DNA of 12,793 nt from contig CAYGPI010000073.1 in NCBI GenBank assembly GCA_964351745.1, forward strand, positions 1-12,793, read 5' to 3'. This DNA comes from CAYNJF01 sp964351745. Lineage in GTDB: Bacteria; Pseudomonadota; Gammaproteobacteria; Berkiellales; Berkiellaceae. The translations under genes and the position numbers were made by a program. Under the pieces are notes generated by a model that was given only the letters and a program-made list of their open reading frames with translations, was not told where the DNA came from and made no database searches. This document shows, piece by piece, positions 1 through 7,841 of the stretch. Each line of letters begins with the position of its first letter. The stretch's first letter is position 1.

Positions 1-60
1 GTACGAAGCAAAAATAGCACTGTCAAATAGGTTCGTGTGTTTGTGGGTGTCTGATTGTTG
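1..60 (-). repeat. 81-bp promoter repeat, left-edge partial copy
   Basis: The first 60 bases match bases 6791-6850 with a single mismatch (position 15), so this is most of one 81-bp repeat unit cut by the window edge. Read on the minus strand it contains TTGACA (21-26) and the start of the -10 (TAC at 1-3) at the same 17-nt spacing as in the complete units, so the promoter would fire leftwards, away from the toxin cassette. It begins 7 bases after the stop codon of the putative immunity gene. The coincidence of window edge and repeat suggests a contig break caused by the repeat. Confidence 0.9.
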
Positions 61-66
61 TCCTCT

Positions 67-510
67 TTAAGGTATATCAGTGATTTCAACTGAAAAAATT
101 TCATTTGGCAAGTTAAATGCGACTTTAAGCAGCTTCGAATAGTACCAATCAATAGCAGTAAACCTATTAAAAGGGTCTTCATTTAATTTCTTGCGATTCA
201 AACTCGCTGTAAAGCTCAATGTATTTGAGTCATGGAAGTACAAAAGCGAACCTCCAATATTTGATTTTTCCCAGCTTATATTAATACCTACCGGTTCTTT
301 CACTTTTTCTTTGGCAGCTATAATTTTTAAAACTTTACTTTCATCAGACAAAGGTAAGCCTTGCCAATCAAAATCTTTGTCTCCTAAAGGCAAAAATACA
401 ATTTCCCCATTATCACTAAATCCCCACCCAGCAGTCTTTAATGATGACATAAGCTGATGCATATTCAAGCAATTAACAAATGATATATCAATACTCATGG
501 CTTGTGACAT
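67..510 (-). CDS. Putative immunity protein paired with the nuclease toxin
   Basis: A 147-residue soluble protein with no signal peptide or membrane segment. Its start overlaps the last 16 bases of the giant toxin gene. The start at 510 is supported by a GGAGG (519-523) seven bases upstream. A second in-frame ATG at 498, forming an ATGA overlap with the toxin stop, is possible but badly spaced from that site. I do not recognise the family. The sequence is acidic-to-neutral with a conserved-looking core (FLPLGDKDFDWQ around residues 39-50, WEKSNIGGSLLYF around 80-92, IDWYYSKLL around 120-128), the kind of compact alpha/beta fold typical of polymorphic-toxin immunity proteins. A small gene directly downstream of, and translationally coupled to, a protein ending in a nuclease domain is the classical toxin-immunity arrangement. 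The functional assignment is inference from this context; that the gene is real is well supported. Confidence 0.8.
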   Translation of the reverse strand: MSQAMSIDISFVNCLNMHQLMSSLKTAGWGFSDNGEIVFLPLGDKDFDWQGLPLSDESKVLKIIAAKEKVKEPVGINISWEKSNIGGSLLYFHDSNTLSFTASLNRKKLNEDPFNRFTAIDWYYSKLLKVAFNLPNEIFSVEITDIP

Positions 511-3500
511 TTATAAACCTCCAAAAATTCTTTATGTTCAAAATATTCAATTCCCTTACGATTAAGAAATTCTTTCACGTGATTTGGAATTGGAGTGTCA
601 GAATGAAGCTGGTAGTGCATCCCTTTTTCAGTAGCAATTTTTAAACGTGCCCCCATATCCGATGTGAACTTTTGATACATTCTTGTACCTTGTTGAGTAA
701 AATTATCCCAATATTTGCCACTTTTAGCCTCAATCAAAACATTGCCGTCAATCACGTCAAAATCTCGATATTCTATATTTCCTCCCGGCTTCGCTCCCAG
801 TTTTTCAATCAACCATTCCTCAAATTTTTTCCCGCGCTCCTGATTAGGTGGCAGTTTAGCATCCACCCTAAAATAAATCCCATCACCCCGCTTCACTTCC
901 TCGATAGGAAAGGTAAATCTATCTGTGAGAGGAATATCAGTCTTAGGAAATTCAGTAATACTAACTTTAGGACCATCATACTCTTGAAACCCACCCTCTT
1001 CATCTCTGGGCGCATGCTCATCAGGGTTGGCCCCTTTGTAGGTGATATCATCGGTTGTTCTGGGCTTTAGTGGGAACTCTGTCTTACCTTTAAAAACATT
1101 TATAAAATCATTGTTGTCTAAAGTTAACAAACCAAGTCCAAGACCTAGCGCACCAGCAGCCATTTGAAGCGCTCGCCCCGAAATAGCACCAAACCCATCA
1201 CCCACACCAACAGCTGCCGTGCCAAGCATAGCTGGCATGATGCCAGCAGCTTGTTGCCCTTGAGGGCTATTAAGCTGTTTTAAGGCTTGTTGAATTTCGG
1301 CTTCATGAACGCCAGGACTATGATATAAGCTAGATATGTACCTCTCATAATCTTCACTTGTTTCTCTGGTCATCAACTGCTCAAGGGTAAGTACCCCACC
1401 AACTGGTAATAGCTTTTCTTGACTACCTGCCATATCTGGCGTCTTACCAAAAAATTGCTCCCCCTCTCGCTCAGCTGCCTCACGTTGTGCTGATTTTTGT
1501 TGAGCTCCTTTGTCTTCGAAATCCAGGCTAAAAAGTTTGGCGTATATTTGAGCATCCCAAATAGGATTTAAGGGCCCTTCATTTCCATCACCTATAGCTG
1601 TCTCGCCCTTCACATCATCCGACTTGGCTTGTTCGACAACACCATCCTGTATAGGCTCAACTCTCACTGATTCTTGGGGGGTCTTTACCACTGGATTATA
1701 ACGCAGAGGCGGCCTGTGTGTAGGAAAAGGTAAATCTAAACCATATAAATTAAATAAGTTTATATTCACACCATTTGCCCCTACCCCAAATTGAACGCCT
1801 TGAGTCGTTAAGGTATTTAAGGCTTGACCAATATCTTTAATAAATCCCTTTTTTTCATCTTGCTCCCTAATATCCCTTGTATTCCAGTCACTAACACCTT
1901 CCCATTGGTTTTCAGCATACTTACTTGAGGCATCTTTAACTTGTACAGCAAATCCAGCAGGATCATGACCAATCTCTAGTGTCGGCATAGTCTCAGGCGT
2001 AAGGCAGTGACTCACTAAGCTTTCATAAACAACATTTTCAAAGTAATCATCTACTTTCTCTCCCATTAGGCTGTGATGCAGCTCTGCAAGCTCAATTGGA
2101 TTTAAGGCATTGTAACCACTGGACTCATCTAGTTGCTCTTTAATCCATAAGGCTCCAAATGCAGCTCTTATTTCTCTTGGGCTATAGCCCTGGTTCAAAT
2201 AATAAACTGTCGCAGTCAGACGATCGCCAGCCAAAAAGGGAGTGACATGAAGACTTGTTGAGTATAATAAATTAATGCTGCGGGCATGCTCCATCATCTC
2301 TTTGTCATTAGAAGCGCTAGAGACCCAGTGGCGCAAACTCTCTTCATAACCCTCTATTTTTGCTAGCTCAGGAAATTGTTCTAAGATGCCGTCACAATAG
2401 CTACCAGCTAAATTGTCAGGATATGAATTTCTTATTTCAAAATACAATTTACCAACAACGGTACTTTCAATGCCTCCACCTTGGCCTGGCTTTTTATAAT
2501 AAGCTTCGAACAATGAATGCATCGATGTTGTATAGGCTTTCCCTGTACCATGTTTGTTATTATGATAGTGTGCACTAAACTCATGGCTTAAATATTCATA
2601 AGTGCTAAGCCACTCCTCTTCATTGACAAAGCCTGCTTGCAAGAAAGCATCTGAGAGAAATAGACCAACGGATGAATTAATAATCTCTCCTTCACTTCTT
2701 AAACGCTCACCATAGCGCTTACAAAAATCAATGGTAAGTTCTTGGTTTAAGTTTGGAGACATAAAAACAGATAACCACTCTGAAGCGGCAACATTTAAGC
2801 TAACTGGGTTACCAGAAGAGTCTTTTAGCCAAATTTCAAGTCCTGACTGTAGAGATTCATGGTTCCCTACAGGGATATGCAATCTTTGAACAATATTGTT
2901 CGCAACCCAACTAATATCTGACTGCCCATCGGGTAAGGCTTTTAACAAGCTGTCGATATACATTGTGTTAACAGATTGCACCTCTTGACCCAAATAATAG
3001 CCAAGTTTTGTCTTATATGCAGATTCACCTGCATCAATATTTAAGCCAGATTGATAAGTATCAATTTTGCGCTCATAAAAAGAAAGCCTCTCTTGATACT
3101 GCTCTTCAGAATATTCAAAGAAGTTTCGCTCAAAACCCACTAAAAATACAGCCAAAGTTTTAGATATTTCCATTGAATTATTAGAGCCACCAATAGCAGC
3201 ATCCATAGCAATGCCAACAATCTCATCCACCGAGTGAGCGGCAAATAACTTAACGTAATCTTCTGAAGAGCCAAACATAGCATTCAATTGCTCTGTTACG
3301 CTCATGATCTGCCAAGCTAAACGTTTATCCATATCATCGCCTTTACCACCAAGGAAGTTTCTTAAAATCATGTAACTTTGTATGGCTGATTTAAAGGGAC
3401 TCAAACCTGTTTGAAATTCGATATTCTTATTCAATGAATTTAATTGTTGATTCAGGACCTCATGAACCATAGGCACATCATAATGCTTCTTTAAATACGC

Positions 3501-5340
3501 TCCAAGACTACGGTAATCTTCAGGCACGAAGTGCTCAACGGCTTGCTCTGCACCAATTTCGGAAGCACAGGTTGCTATCCCCATCAATTCACAGTAGCGC
3601 ATATAGCTTTGGTGGGCTCCAGCCCAATTAAAACTCGCTTTGACAGCCCATTGCATCCATTCATTTTTCGTCATTACGGTGGCTATTTGACCACTTGCAA
3701 GTCGAGCTATACGTGATACTGGGTTGGCCAAACATTGATATGCTTCTAGAGGCAAACTCAAGCCGTAGATAAACCGATTCTCAGATTGAAGCCTAGACGA
3801 AAACATTTGTAATATCGAGTCAGCATTTGCAATTTGATCGCTTCCAAATCGATTAAAGACCAACACATCCATGACGGCAGCTAAGCTTTTGGGATTTGCT
3901 GTATAGAAATTAAACATCAAAGGTCCATAAAATTTGATATTTTGACCCATTCTATATGTGCGGGTTTGTGCAAACTCCCAACTCATATCATAATTATAAT
4001 TAATCCCATTGGTAAAGGTATCAGTCCAAAATTTAGCAGAGTTATCATGTTGTGCAATTAACCTGCCTATTTTTTTGAGCTCATGCATTTGTGCTTTAAT
4101 ATGACGTGTTTTATGAGTTACCTTATTGAGTTTCTCATAAAGTGTTTTACAATATTGATTAGCAGTTAAGCCTTCAGTATTTTTTAAAAGTACGGCTTCT
4201 TTCTTTTGAGATGCGTCTAGGGGGTGTAAAAGGATGTGCAAGCCACGATAATTCAATGCTTGAATAGCCAAGTGGATTAGGTTTTGTCCTTTAAATCTTG
4301 AAAGGGCGCTCTTTGATAAGGCACCAACCAATGTATCCAAAGGCCAATCTTGATGCGACCTTATTAAACCTAATAGAGCCCCTTCAAATTTATTCAGATC
4401 TTCTGGCGTATACAAATTTTCATTAAACAAACAACCGAAAATATCCCAACGCTCAAGCTTAAACGCCAACTCTATCGGAGATAAACCTTGCTTGTTTTCC
4501 GCTCGCAATTTGGCTATTACATCTCTAGGGCCATAGCTTCGAGCATACTTAATGATGGCCTCGACGGTTGATAAGTCTTCACTTAATACAGCATGGTGCA
4601 AAGCATTGTGGCCATAGTTGTCTTGCAGAGCCAAAGCTAAAGGAACATGCTTGTTGAACTCTATGATATTAATTGCTGAATTACAGGCGTGCAGCTTAGA
4701 TAACAAATCAGTCCGTTTAAACCTAGCTGCATAATGAGCAGGCGTCATCCCTTGTGCGTCTGGTATATCTAAGGTTTTATGACCAAATACAGAAGTAAAA
4801 TCGGTTCGACTCCTTCTAGTTTTAGAAGCAATGGCCAGGGTTAGGACATTAATAAGCGCATTGTCTTCTCTTACAATAGCTGAGTGTAAAGCTGTTAATT
4901 TTCCAGATTTAGAAGGTGATAAAGTGCATTTTTTGAAGTTAATATTGAAACCGTACCATGTTTTACTTAATAACTCAGTCGTTTCTAACCCTTTATGTGC
5001 TTCAAGCCGGTCAAAATGAGGGATGCAAAGCTTAAGTTTTAAATTCCTCTTGATTTGTTTCACTTCTATATAATGAGCTTTATATTTTAAAATCCTTGCT
5101 AAATATTCTGGATGCTGAATAAGCATTCTACCAACCAACCAATTGTGAGCTGCTTGATTTGCACACATAAAGATGACGAGCTTTTCAGTGTCATGATTCG
5201 CTAAAGCTTTATCAATCTCAAAAGCATCGATAAATTTTTTATGTAGGGATTGTATATTTTTAAAGCGATTTGGAACTAGGTGAAACTTTCTTTGCTTTAA
5301 ATTGTGTTGAAGATTTTTCAGTTCCGTTTGATCTTTTAAA
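495..5340 (-). CDS. Giant ankyrin-repeat protein with C-terminal REase-fold toxin domain (5' end in gap)
   Basis: About 1614 residues are readable after the gap; residue numbers here count from a nominal start at 5375. Residues ~156-410 hold five or six degenerate ankyrin repeats (TALHSAI, TPAHYAA, NALHHAV, LSPIELA and NLIHLAI cores at roughly 161, 211, 257, 298 and 365). Residues ~440-1200 are a long, mostly helical region I cannot assign. Residues ~1215-1340 are Pro/Gln/Glu-rich and probably a flexible linker. Residues ~1376-1420 form a Gly/Ala hydrophobic segment. Residues ~1515-1626 look like a PD-(D/E)XK nuclease: E1519/E1520 in a helix, D1540 in YRDFDVIDG, then E1549 and K1551 in LIEAKSGKYW, as in Tox-REase polymorphic toxin tips. 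The domain layout fits a large secreted toxin or effector delivering a DNase tip, with a putative immunity gene overlapping its stop. No HExxH protease, RHS repeats or signal peptide are visible. The true start, and whether the OTU ORF is its N-terminus, are hidden by the gap. Confidence 0.85.
519..523 (-). promoter_or_regulatory. Ribosome binding site of the immunity gene
   Basis: GGAGG on the minus strand, seven bases before the ATG at 510 and lying inside the 3' end of the toxin gene. It selects the 147-residue form and would give strong independent translation of the immunity protein. Confidence 0.75.
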
Positions 5341-5350
5341 NNNNNNNNNN
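5341..5350. other. Assembly gap (10 N) with suspicious G/C-homopolymeric flank
   Basis: Ten N bases, a conventional placeholder whose true length is unknown. Bases 5351-5390 next to it are strongly skewed (on the minus strand a run of GGGG, GGGTG and GGTGGGGG tracts), unlike the AT-rich coding sequence on both sides, and look like low-quality contig-end sequence. The stop codon of the OTU ORF (5377-5379) falls within this stretch and may not be real. Confidence 0.95.
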
Positions 5351-5376
5351 CCCCCACCACCCACGTCCTTTTCACC

Positions 5377-6294
5377 CTACACCCACCCCGAGCTTATAAC
5401 ATCATTTATCACTTCCGAAGCTGATCGCAAGCTAAACACCGAAGACATCTTTTGTGAATGAGCCCTTTCACTCACCACAACATCCACGCCATGTTTTCCT
5501 TCTAGCACACGCTGCCAGTGAGAGCCTCCTATAGCGGCATGTAAAGTGCCAGCTGAAGTTCGACCCTTGTACCCTTGCTCTGTTTGCATTGGTTTTGTAT
5601 AGTCAGTTTCATCAGATTGAGAGCTTTTTCGATTATATATTCGTAAGTTTATTTTTAGAGATTCGCATAAAATAGATAACTCCTGCGCATTGATCATCGG
5701 AAAGTGTTCATGCTCATCAGTGAATTGACCGCCCATATACATACAATATCTTTTAAACCCAATCTTGTCCCAATAGGGCTTAATCAATTCACGAGTGATC
5801 CGTTTAAAGCTTTGGGCGTTCTTTTTGCAAGAAATCGAGGCTTGTTTGACTTTTAAAAAACAACTTAAGTTAGGCTCTACAATTTCTCCATAAGTACTTT
5901 TAAAATCTTTCTTATCAATGTTTTGATTGAAATACACCATTCTTGCGGCGACAAGAAATTTCTTATATAGCCCTACTTTAAAATCCATTTTCTTAAGTAG
6001 GTTTTTACCTAGGACTTTTCTTAAAGCTAAAGCAATCATAATTTGCTTATCCTGAGGATGAGCATATGCACTCAAGAGCCCTTTAATGTTTTTTAATTTA
6101 GGAGAATAGGCTAGCCCATAAGCTTCTTTAAACCCCCATGCTAACTCTTTATCAGCATGTGTGTTTAAAAATTCTTCACCACTTGAATTTATTTGATCGA
6201 CATACCAATGAGCCAAAGTAGCTAGGGCGCACTGATTACGCCAGCCAGTGATATTCACCTGATGGTGGCTATAACTACTTATTCCTTGATTCAT
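5377..6294 (-). CDS. OTU-like cysteine protease (possible N-terminal module of the giant toxin)
   Basis: A 305-residue protein when started at the ATG at 6294, which has CGGAG (6300-6304) five bases upstream; an upstream TTG at 6333 has no comparable site. The pattern fits the OTU deubiquitinase fold: a nucleophile motif GWRNQCALATL with Cys22 near the start of a helix, a central helical insertion, the strand pair ELSILCESLKINLRIYN (residues ~205-221) typical of OTU proteins before the last strands, and LHAAIGGSHWQRV with His259 followed by an aromatic residue at the position of the catalytic His. OTU proteases remove ubiquitin from proteins, so the likely substrate is in a eukaryotic host cell. 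The acidic third triad residue is not obvious, and the Cys motif is NQC rather than the usual GNC. The ORF stops 26 bases before the assembly gap in doubtful sequence, so it may be the N-terminus of the ankyrin/nuclease protein rather than a separate gene. Gene reality is high; OTU assignment is moderate. Confidence 0.65.
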   Translation of the reverse strand: MNQGISSYSHHQVNITGWRNQCALATLAHWYVDQINSSGEEFLNTHADKELAWGFKEAYGLAYSPKLKNIKGLLSAYAHPQDKQIMIALALRKVLGKNLLKKMDFKVGLYKKFLVAARMVYFNQNIDKKDFKSTYGEIVEPNLSCFLKVKQASISCKKNAQSFKRITRELIKPYWDKIGFKRYCMYMGGQFTDEHEHFPMINAQELSILCESLKINLRIYNRKSSQSDETDYTKPMQTEQGYKGRTSAGTLHAAIGGSHWQRVLEGKHGVDVVVSERAHSQKMSSVFSLRSASEVINDVISSGWV

Positions 6295-6636
6295 TGGCAC
6301 TCCGAGACATGTTGCGACGCAGAACCGTACCAATAGTCGTACATTTAAGCAACTTATTTCATCTCTTTCAGAGATCTCTTACAAATCACCTTGACTTAGA
6401 CCAGAAATTTGTTAGTTGAGTTTATAATTTTGATGGCAAATAGCGTTTCTTATTCAGAGCCCTATCAAGCAGAGTATTGAAACTCTTAAAAGGGTAAAAG
6501 CAAGAAAAGACAAAAGCACGCTCCAAGCAAGTTAATGCAAACATGGGTCTCCCTTCTGCTTTCATGGGTTTTAAATACAGCTCATAATTTATATTTTAAC
6601 AATGGCACACGCTTGATATCTCTGAGTTTCAGTACG
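6295..6636. other. Intergenic leader upstream of the OTU gene
   Basis: No ORF with coding character on either strand. Two small overlapping palindromes lie in the minus-strand leader: AGAGATCTCT (6370-6379) and ATCTCT-TTC-AGAGAT (6361-6375). A convincing sigma-70 promoter for the OTU gene is not visible; TATAAA on the minus strand near 6420-6425 lacks a -35. The better promoters are in the repeats at 6770-6931, so transcription may come from there through the transposase remnant. At 6544-6566 the sequence resembles 8326-8348 near the tRNA fragment. Confidence 0.5.
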
Positions 6637-6756
6637 TTAATACAAAAATAAGTGTCCTGTCTTTTTGCTTAAATAAGCTCTTCTGACACAACGGCACATG
6701 ACATGATAGTAAGGCGTTGCCTCTAAATTGACTTGCTCACATCGTGCTGTAGCCAT
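6637..6756 (-). pseudogene. RAYT/REP-associated Y1 transposase, 5' remnant
   Basis: The ATG at 6756 has GAGG (6766-6769) upstream at good spacing and opens a 39-codon frame. The first ~29 residues (MATARCEQVNLEATPYYHV followed by CRCVRRAYL) match the highly conserved N-terminus of REP-associated tyrosine transposases, the IS200-like Y1/HUH family that processes single-stranded REP hairpins. The family is normally 150-330 residues; here the similarity stops right after RRAYL and the frame ends ten codons later, so the HUH motif and catalytic Tyr are absent and the protein cannot be active. What remains is a start region with its own ribosome site and two tandem promoters. It places a mobile-element breakpoint at about 6665-6670, between the promoters and the toxin cassette. 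Confidence 0.8.
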
Positions 6757-6769
6757 AGTTCCATCCTCT

Positions 6770-6850
6770 TTTGATAATGTTAGAGGAACTGTACGAAGCA
6801 AAAAAAGCACTGTCAAATAGGTTCGTGTGTTTGTGGGTGTCTGATTGTTG
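6770..6850 (-). repeat. 81-bp tandem repeat, unit 1
   Basis: The unit starts tttgataatgttagaggaac and ends gtctgattgttg on the plus strand, and is followed without spacer by a second 81-bp unit differing at only about seven positions. Because 81 is divisible by three, a spurious minus-strand frame with a repeating 27-residue peptide runs through the array. The same sequence recurs at 1-60. Confidence 0.92.
6788..6816 (-). promoter_or_regulatory. Sigma-70 promoter in repeat unit 1
   Basis: On the minus strand TTGACA (6811-6816), 17-nt spacer, TACAGT (6788-6793). The -35 is perfect. It lies about 30 bases upstream of the transposase-remnant ATG and points into the toxin cassette. Confidence 0.7.
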
Positions 6851-6931
6851 TTTGATAATGTCAGAGGAACTATACGAAGCAAAAATATCACTGTCAAAAA
6901 GGTTTGTGTGTTTGTGGGTGTCTGATTGTTG
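6851..6931 (-). repeat. 81-bp tandem repeat, unit 2
   Basis: Second unit, directly abutting unit 1 and ending at the same gtctgattgttg. Sequence after 6931 is unrelated, so the array here has two complete units. The substitutions between units leave both promoter hexamers functional. Confidence 0.92.
6869..6897 (-). promoter_or_regulatory. Sigma-70 promoter in repeat unit 2
   Basis: On the minus strand TTGACA (6892-6897), 17-nt spacer, TATAGT (6869-6874): eleven of twelve consensus positions. It is the strongest promoter-like sequence in the window and is co-oriented with the promoter in unit 1. Confidence 0.75.
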
Positions 6932-7122
6932 ATTTGATAGTTTTATCCGATAATAATTGAGAGGTGTTTTGATTTTAAAAGCTCTGCAATAGATTGAATA
7001 TATGTTCAAAAATCAGTTGCAAACAAATGAAAAAATATATAGGCTAACCATGTCGTACTCACCAAATGCAGCAACATCTGATGAGTACTAATCATAACCA
7101 ATCTATACAAGGAGATTAGGCC

Positions 7123-7149
7123 ATGACTATCGTCATTCTACCCTATTAA
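7123..7149 (+). CDS. Possible leader peptide, 8 aa
   Basis: ATG at 7123 with a good AAGGAG eight bases upstream encodes MTIVILPY then TAA. The rich ribosome site is the only reason to list it. The sequence is also a small palindrome (ATGAC-TATC-GTCAT), so chance or a degraded gene start is as likely. Confidence 0.2.
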   Translation: MTIVILPY

Positions 7150-7277
7150 ATTTTAGTTATAAAGCCAGTTTAGTTAACCAAAGTATTTTTGGCTGTAGGC
7201 CTTTGTTTTTTAAAACATTTTCTACCGCTCAATATAAATATTGGGGCTCTATCTTTCATGGCTTTCATACATTCTTT

Positions 7278-7309
7278 CTAACAAGGAAGCATTTTTCTTC
7301 GCTTGTTAG
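7278..7309 (+). promoter_or_regulatory. Stem-loop upstream of the bacteriocin-like locus
   Basis: ctaacaag (7278-7285) pairs perfectly with cttgttag (7302-7309), continued by gaag (7286-7289) with cttc (7297-7300) after a one-base bulge. On the plus strand it is followed by A8 rather than U8, so it is not a plus-strand intrinsic terminator. It lies 28 bases before the ATG at 7337, so a 5'-UTR structure is more likely. Confidence 0.5.
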
Positions 7310-7336
7310 GCAAAAAAAATATGAACAGGTAATTTT

Positions 7337-7624
7337 ATGTCATATATAGAATTGAACTCATTAATTTTATACATAAGCAATATGGTTATTGCTGGATTAA
7401 TAATCCCAAAAATCAAAGTATTTCAGAATACTACTTTCCGTATATCAATATGTTTGCTGATGTTTAGTTTTAATACCCATGTTTTAGTCTATAGCTACTC
7501 AATGCTGAACTCGATCATGATTGCGTTTGTTCTATCTATAACCAGTAATATCATTGGTTTATATCGAGGTAATATTACCTGTGGTAATAAGGATCATTAT
7601 TATGAGAGAACTAAAGCTATCTGA
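7337..7624 (+). CDS. Small membrane protein, three predicted helices
   Basis: A 95-residue protein dominated by hydrophobic segments at about residues 8-26, 34-50 and 54-75, with a short polar, charged tail (residues 76-95). I do not recognise the family. The ribosome site is weak (AGG seven bases upstream of ATG 7337). Its last 23 bases overlap the start of the bacteriocin-like peptide gene, so the two are probably cotranscribed and translationally coupled. Given that context it could be an accessory or immunity component in the inner membrane, but nothing in the sequence shows function. Confidence 0.6.
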   Translation: MSYIELNSLILYISNMVIAGLIIPKIKVFQNTTFRISICLLMFSFNTHVLVYSYSMLNSIMIAFVLSITSNIIGLYRGNITCGNKDHYYERTKAI

Positions 7625-7841
7625 AGCCATTGATGTCAATGCAGGTTTAAGCTTTGGCAAGCTGATTGCTTCAATCACTGTAGGCTGTTTTACTGGAGCT
7701 CTAAGAGGAATTGCTGGAGGCCCTGTAGGCATGATAGGTGGCGCTATATTCGGCGCAGGTATGGGTGCGGCCGGTTGTGCCATTACTGATGCGGCAACAC
7801 TTGCTGAGCAAAAAAGAACTAATGACTTGATTTATTTGTAG
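7602..7841 (+). CDS. Microcin V-like (class II bacteriocin) precursor
   Basis: ATG 7602 preceded by AAGGA (7590-7594) gives a 79-residue precursor; longer in-frame starts upstream lack a site. The N-terminus MRELKLSEAIDVNAG is a 15-residue leader of the double-glycine type, closely resembling that of microcin V (MRTLTLNELDSVSGG), but ending Ala-Gly (NAG15) instead of Gly-Gly. The remaining ~64 residues begin LSFGKLIASITVGCF and form a Gly/Ala-rich hydrophobic core with many GxxxG-like spacings (GGPVGMIGGAIFGAGMGAAG, residues 39-58), two cysteines (C29, C59) that could form a disulfide, and a polar tail. Such peptides are exported with leader cleavage by a C39-peptidase ABC transporter and permeabilise the inner membrane of related bacteria. 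No transporter is in the window. The gene overlaps its upstream neighbour and, at its 3' end, a convergent membrane gene. Confidence 0.75.
   Translation: MRELKLSEAIDVNAGLSFGKLIASITVGCFTGALRGIAGGPVGMIGGAIFGAGMGAAGCAITDAATLAEQKRTNDLIYL

Larger units (their letters stand above)
6932..7336. other. Intergenic region with hairpins and a possible 8-codon leader ORF
   Basis: No sizeable gene. It holds an inverted repeat 7055-7064/7079-7088 (10 bp with one mismatch around a 14-nt loop). An AAGGAG site (7109-7114) sits eight bases before an ATG at 7123 that opens MTIVILPY and stops at 7149. CAATAT-AA-ATATTG lies at 7230-7243, and a strong hairpin at 7278-7309. Sequence 7150-7270 shows nothing recognisable. 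It is probably the 5' leader of the bacteriocin-like locus; no clear promoter was found. Confidence 0.5.

Noticed and set aside
2560..2590. HEFSAH in the giant protein as a zinc-protease motif
   Set aside because: It is HExxxH (three residues between E and H), not HExxH, and has no supporting downstream ligand pattern.
5341..5375. GTG at 5375 as the start of the giant protein
   Set aside because: It gives a few codons of G-rich, probably erroneous sequence running straight into the N gap, with no ribosome site.
6737..7009. Minus-strand frames with a repeated 27-residue peptide across the 81-bp repeats
   Set aside because: The frame is open only because 81 is a multiple of three. The units carry promoter hexamers and there is no ribosome site, so I treat them as noncoding.
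7278..7320. Hairpin plus A-run as an intrinsic terminator
   Set aside because: On the plus strand the run is A, not U. On the minus strand the U-run comes before the hairpin, so it terminates in neither direction.
7559..7783. Minus-strand Pro/Ala-rich ORF opposite the bacteriocin-like gene
   Set aside because: It is the complement of the Gly-rich core; its proline-rich sequence and lack of a ribosome site mark it as a shadow frame.
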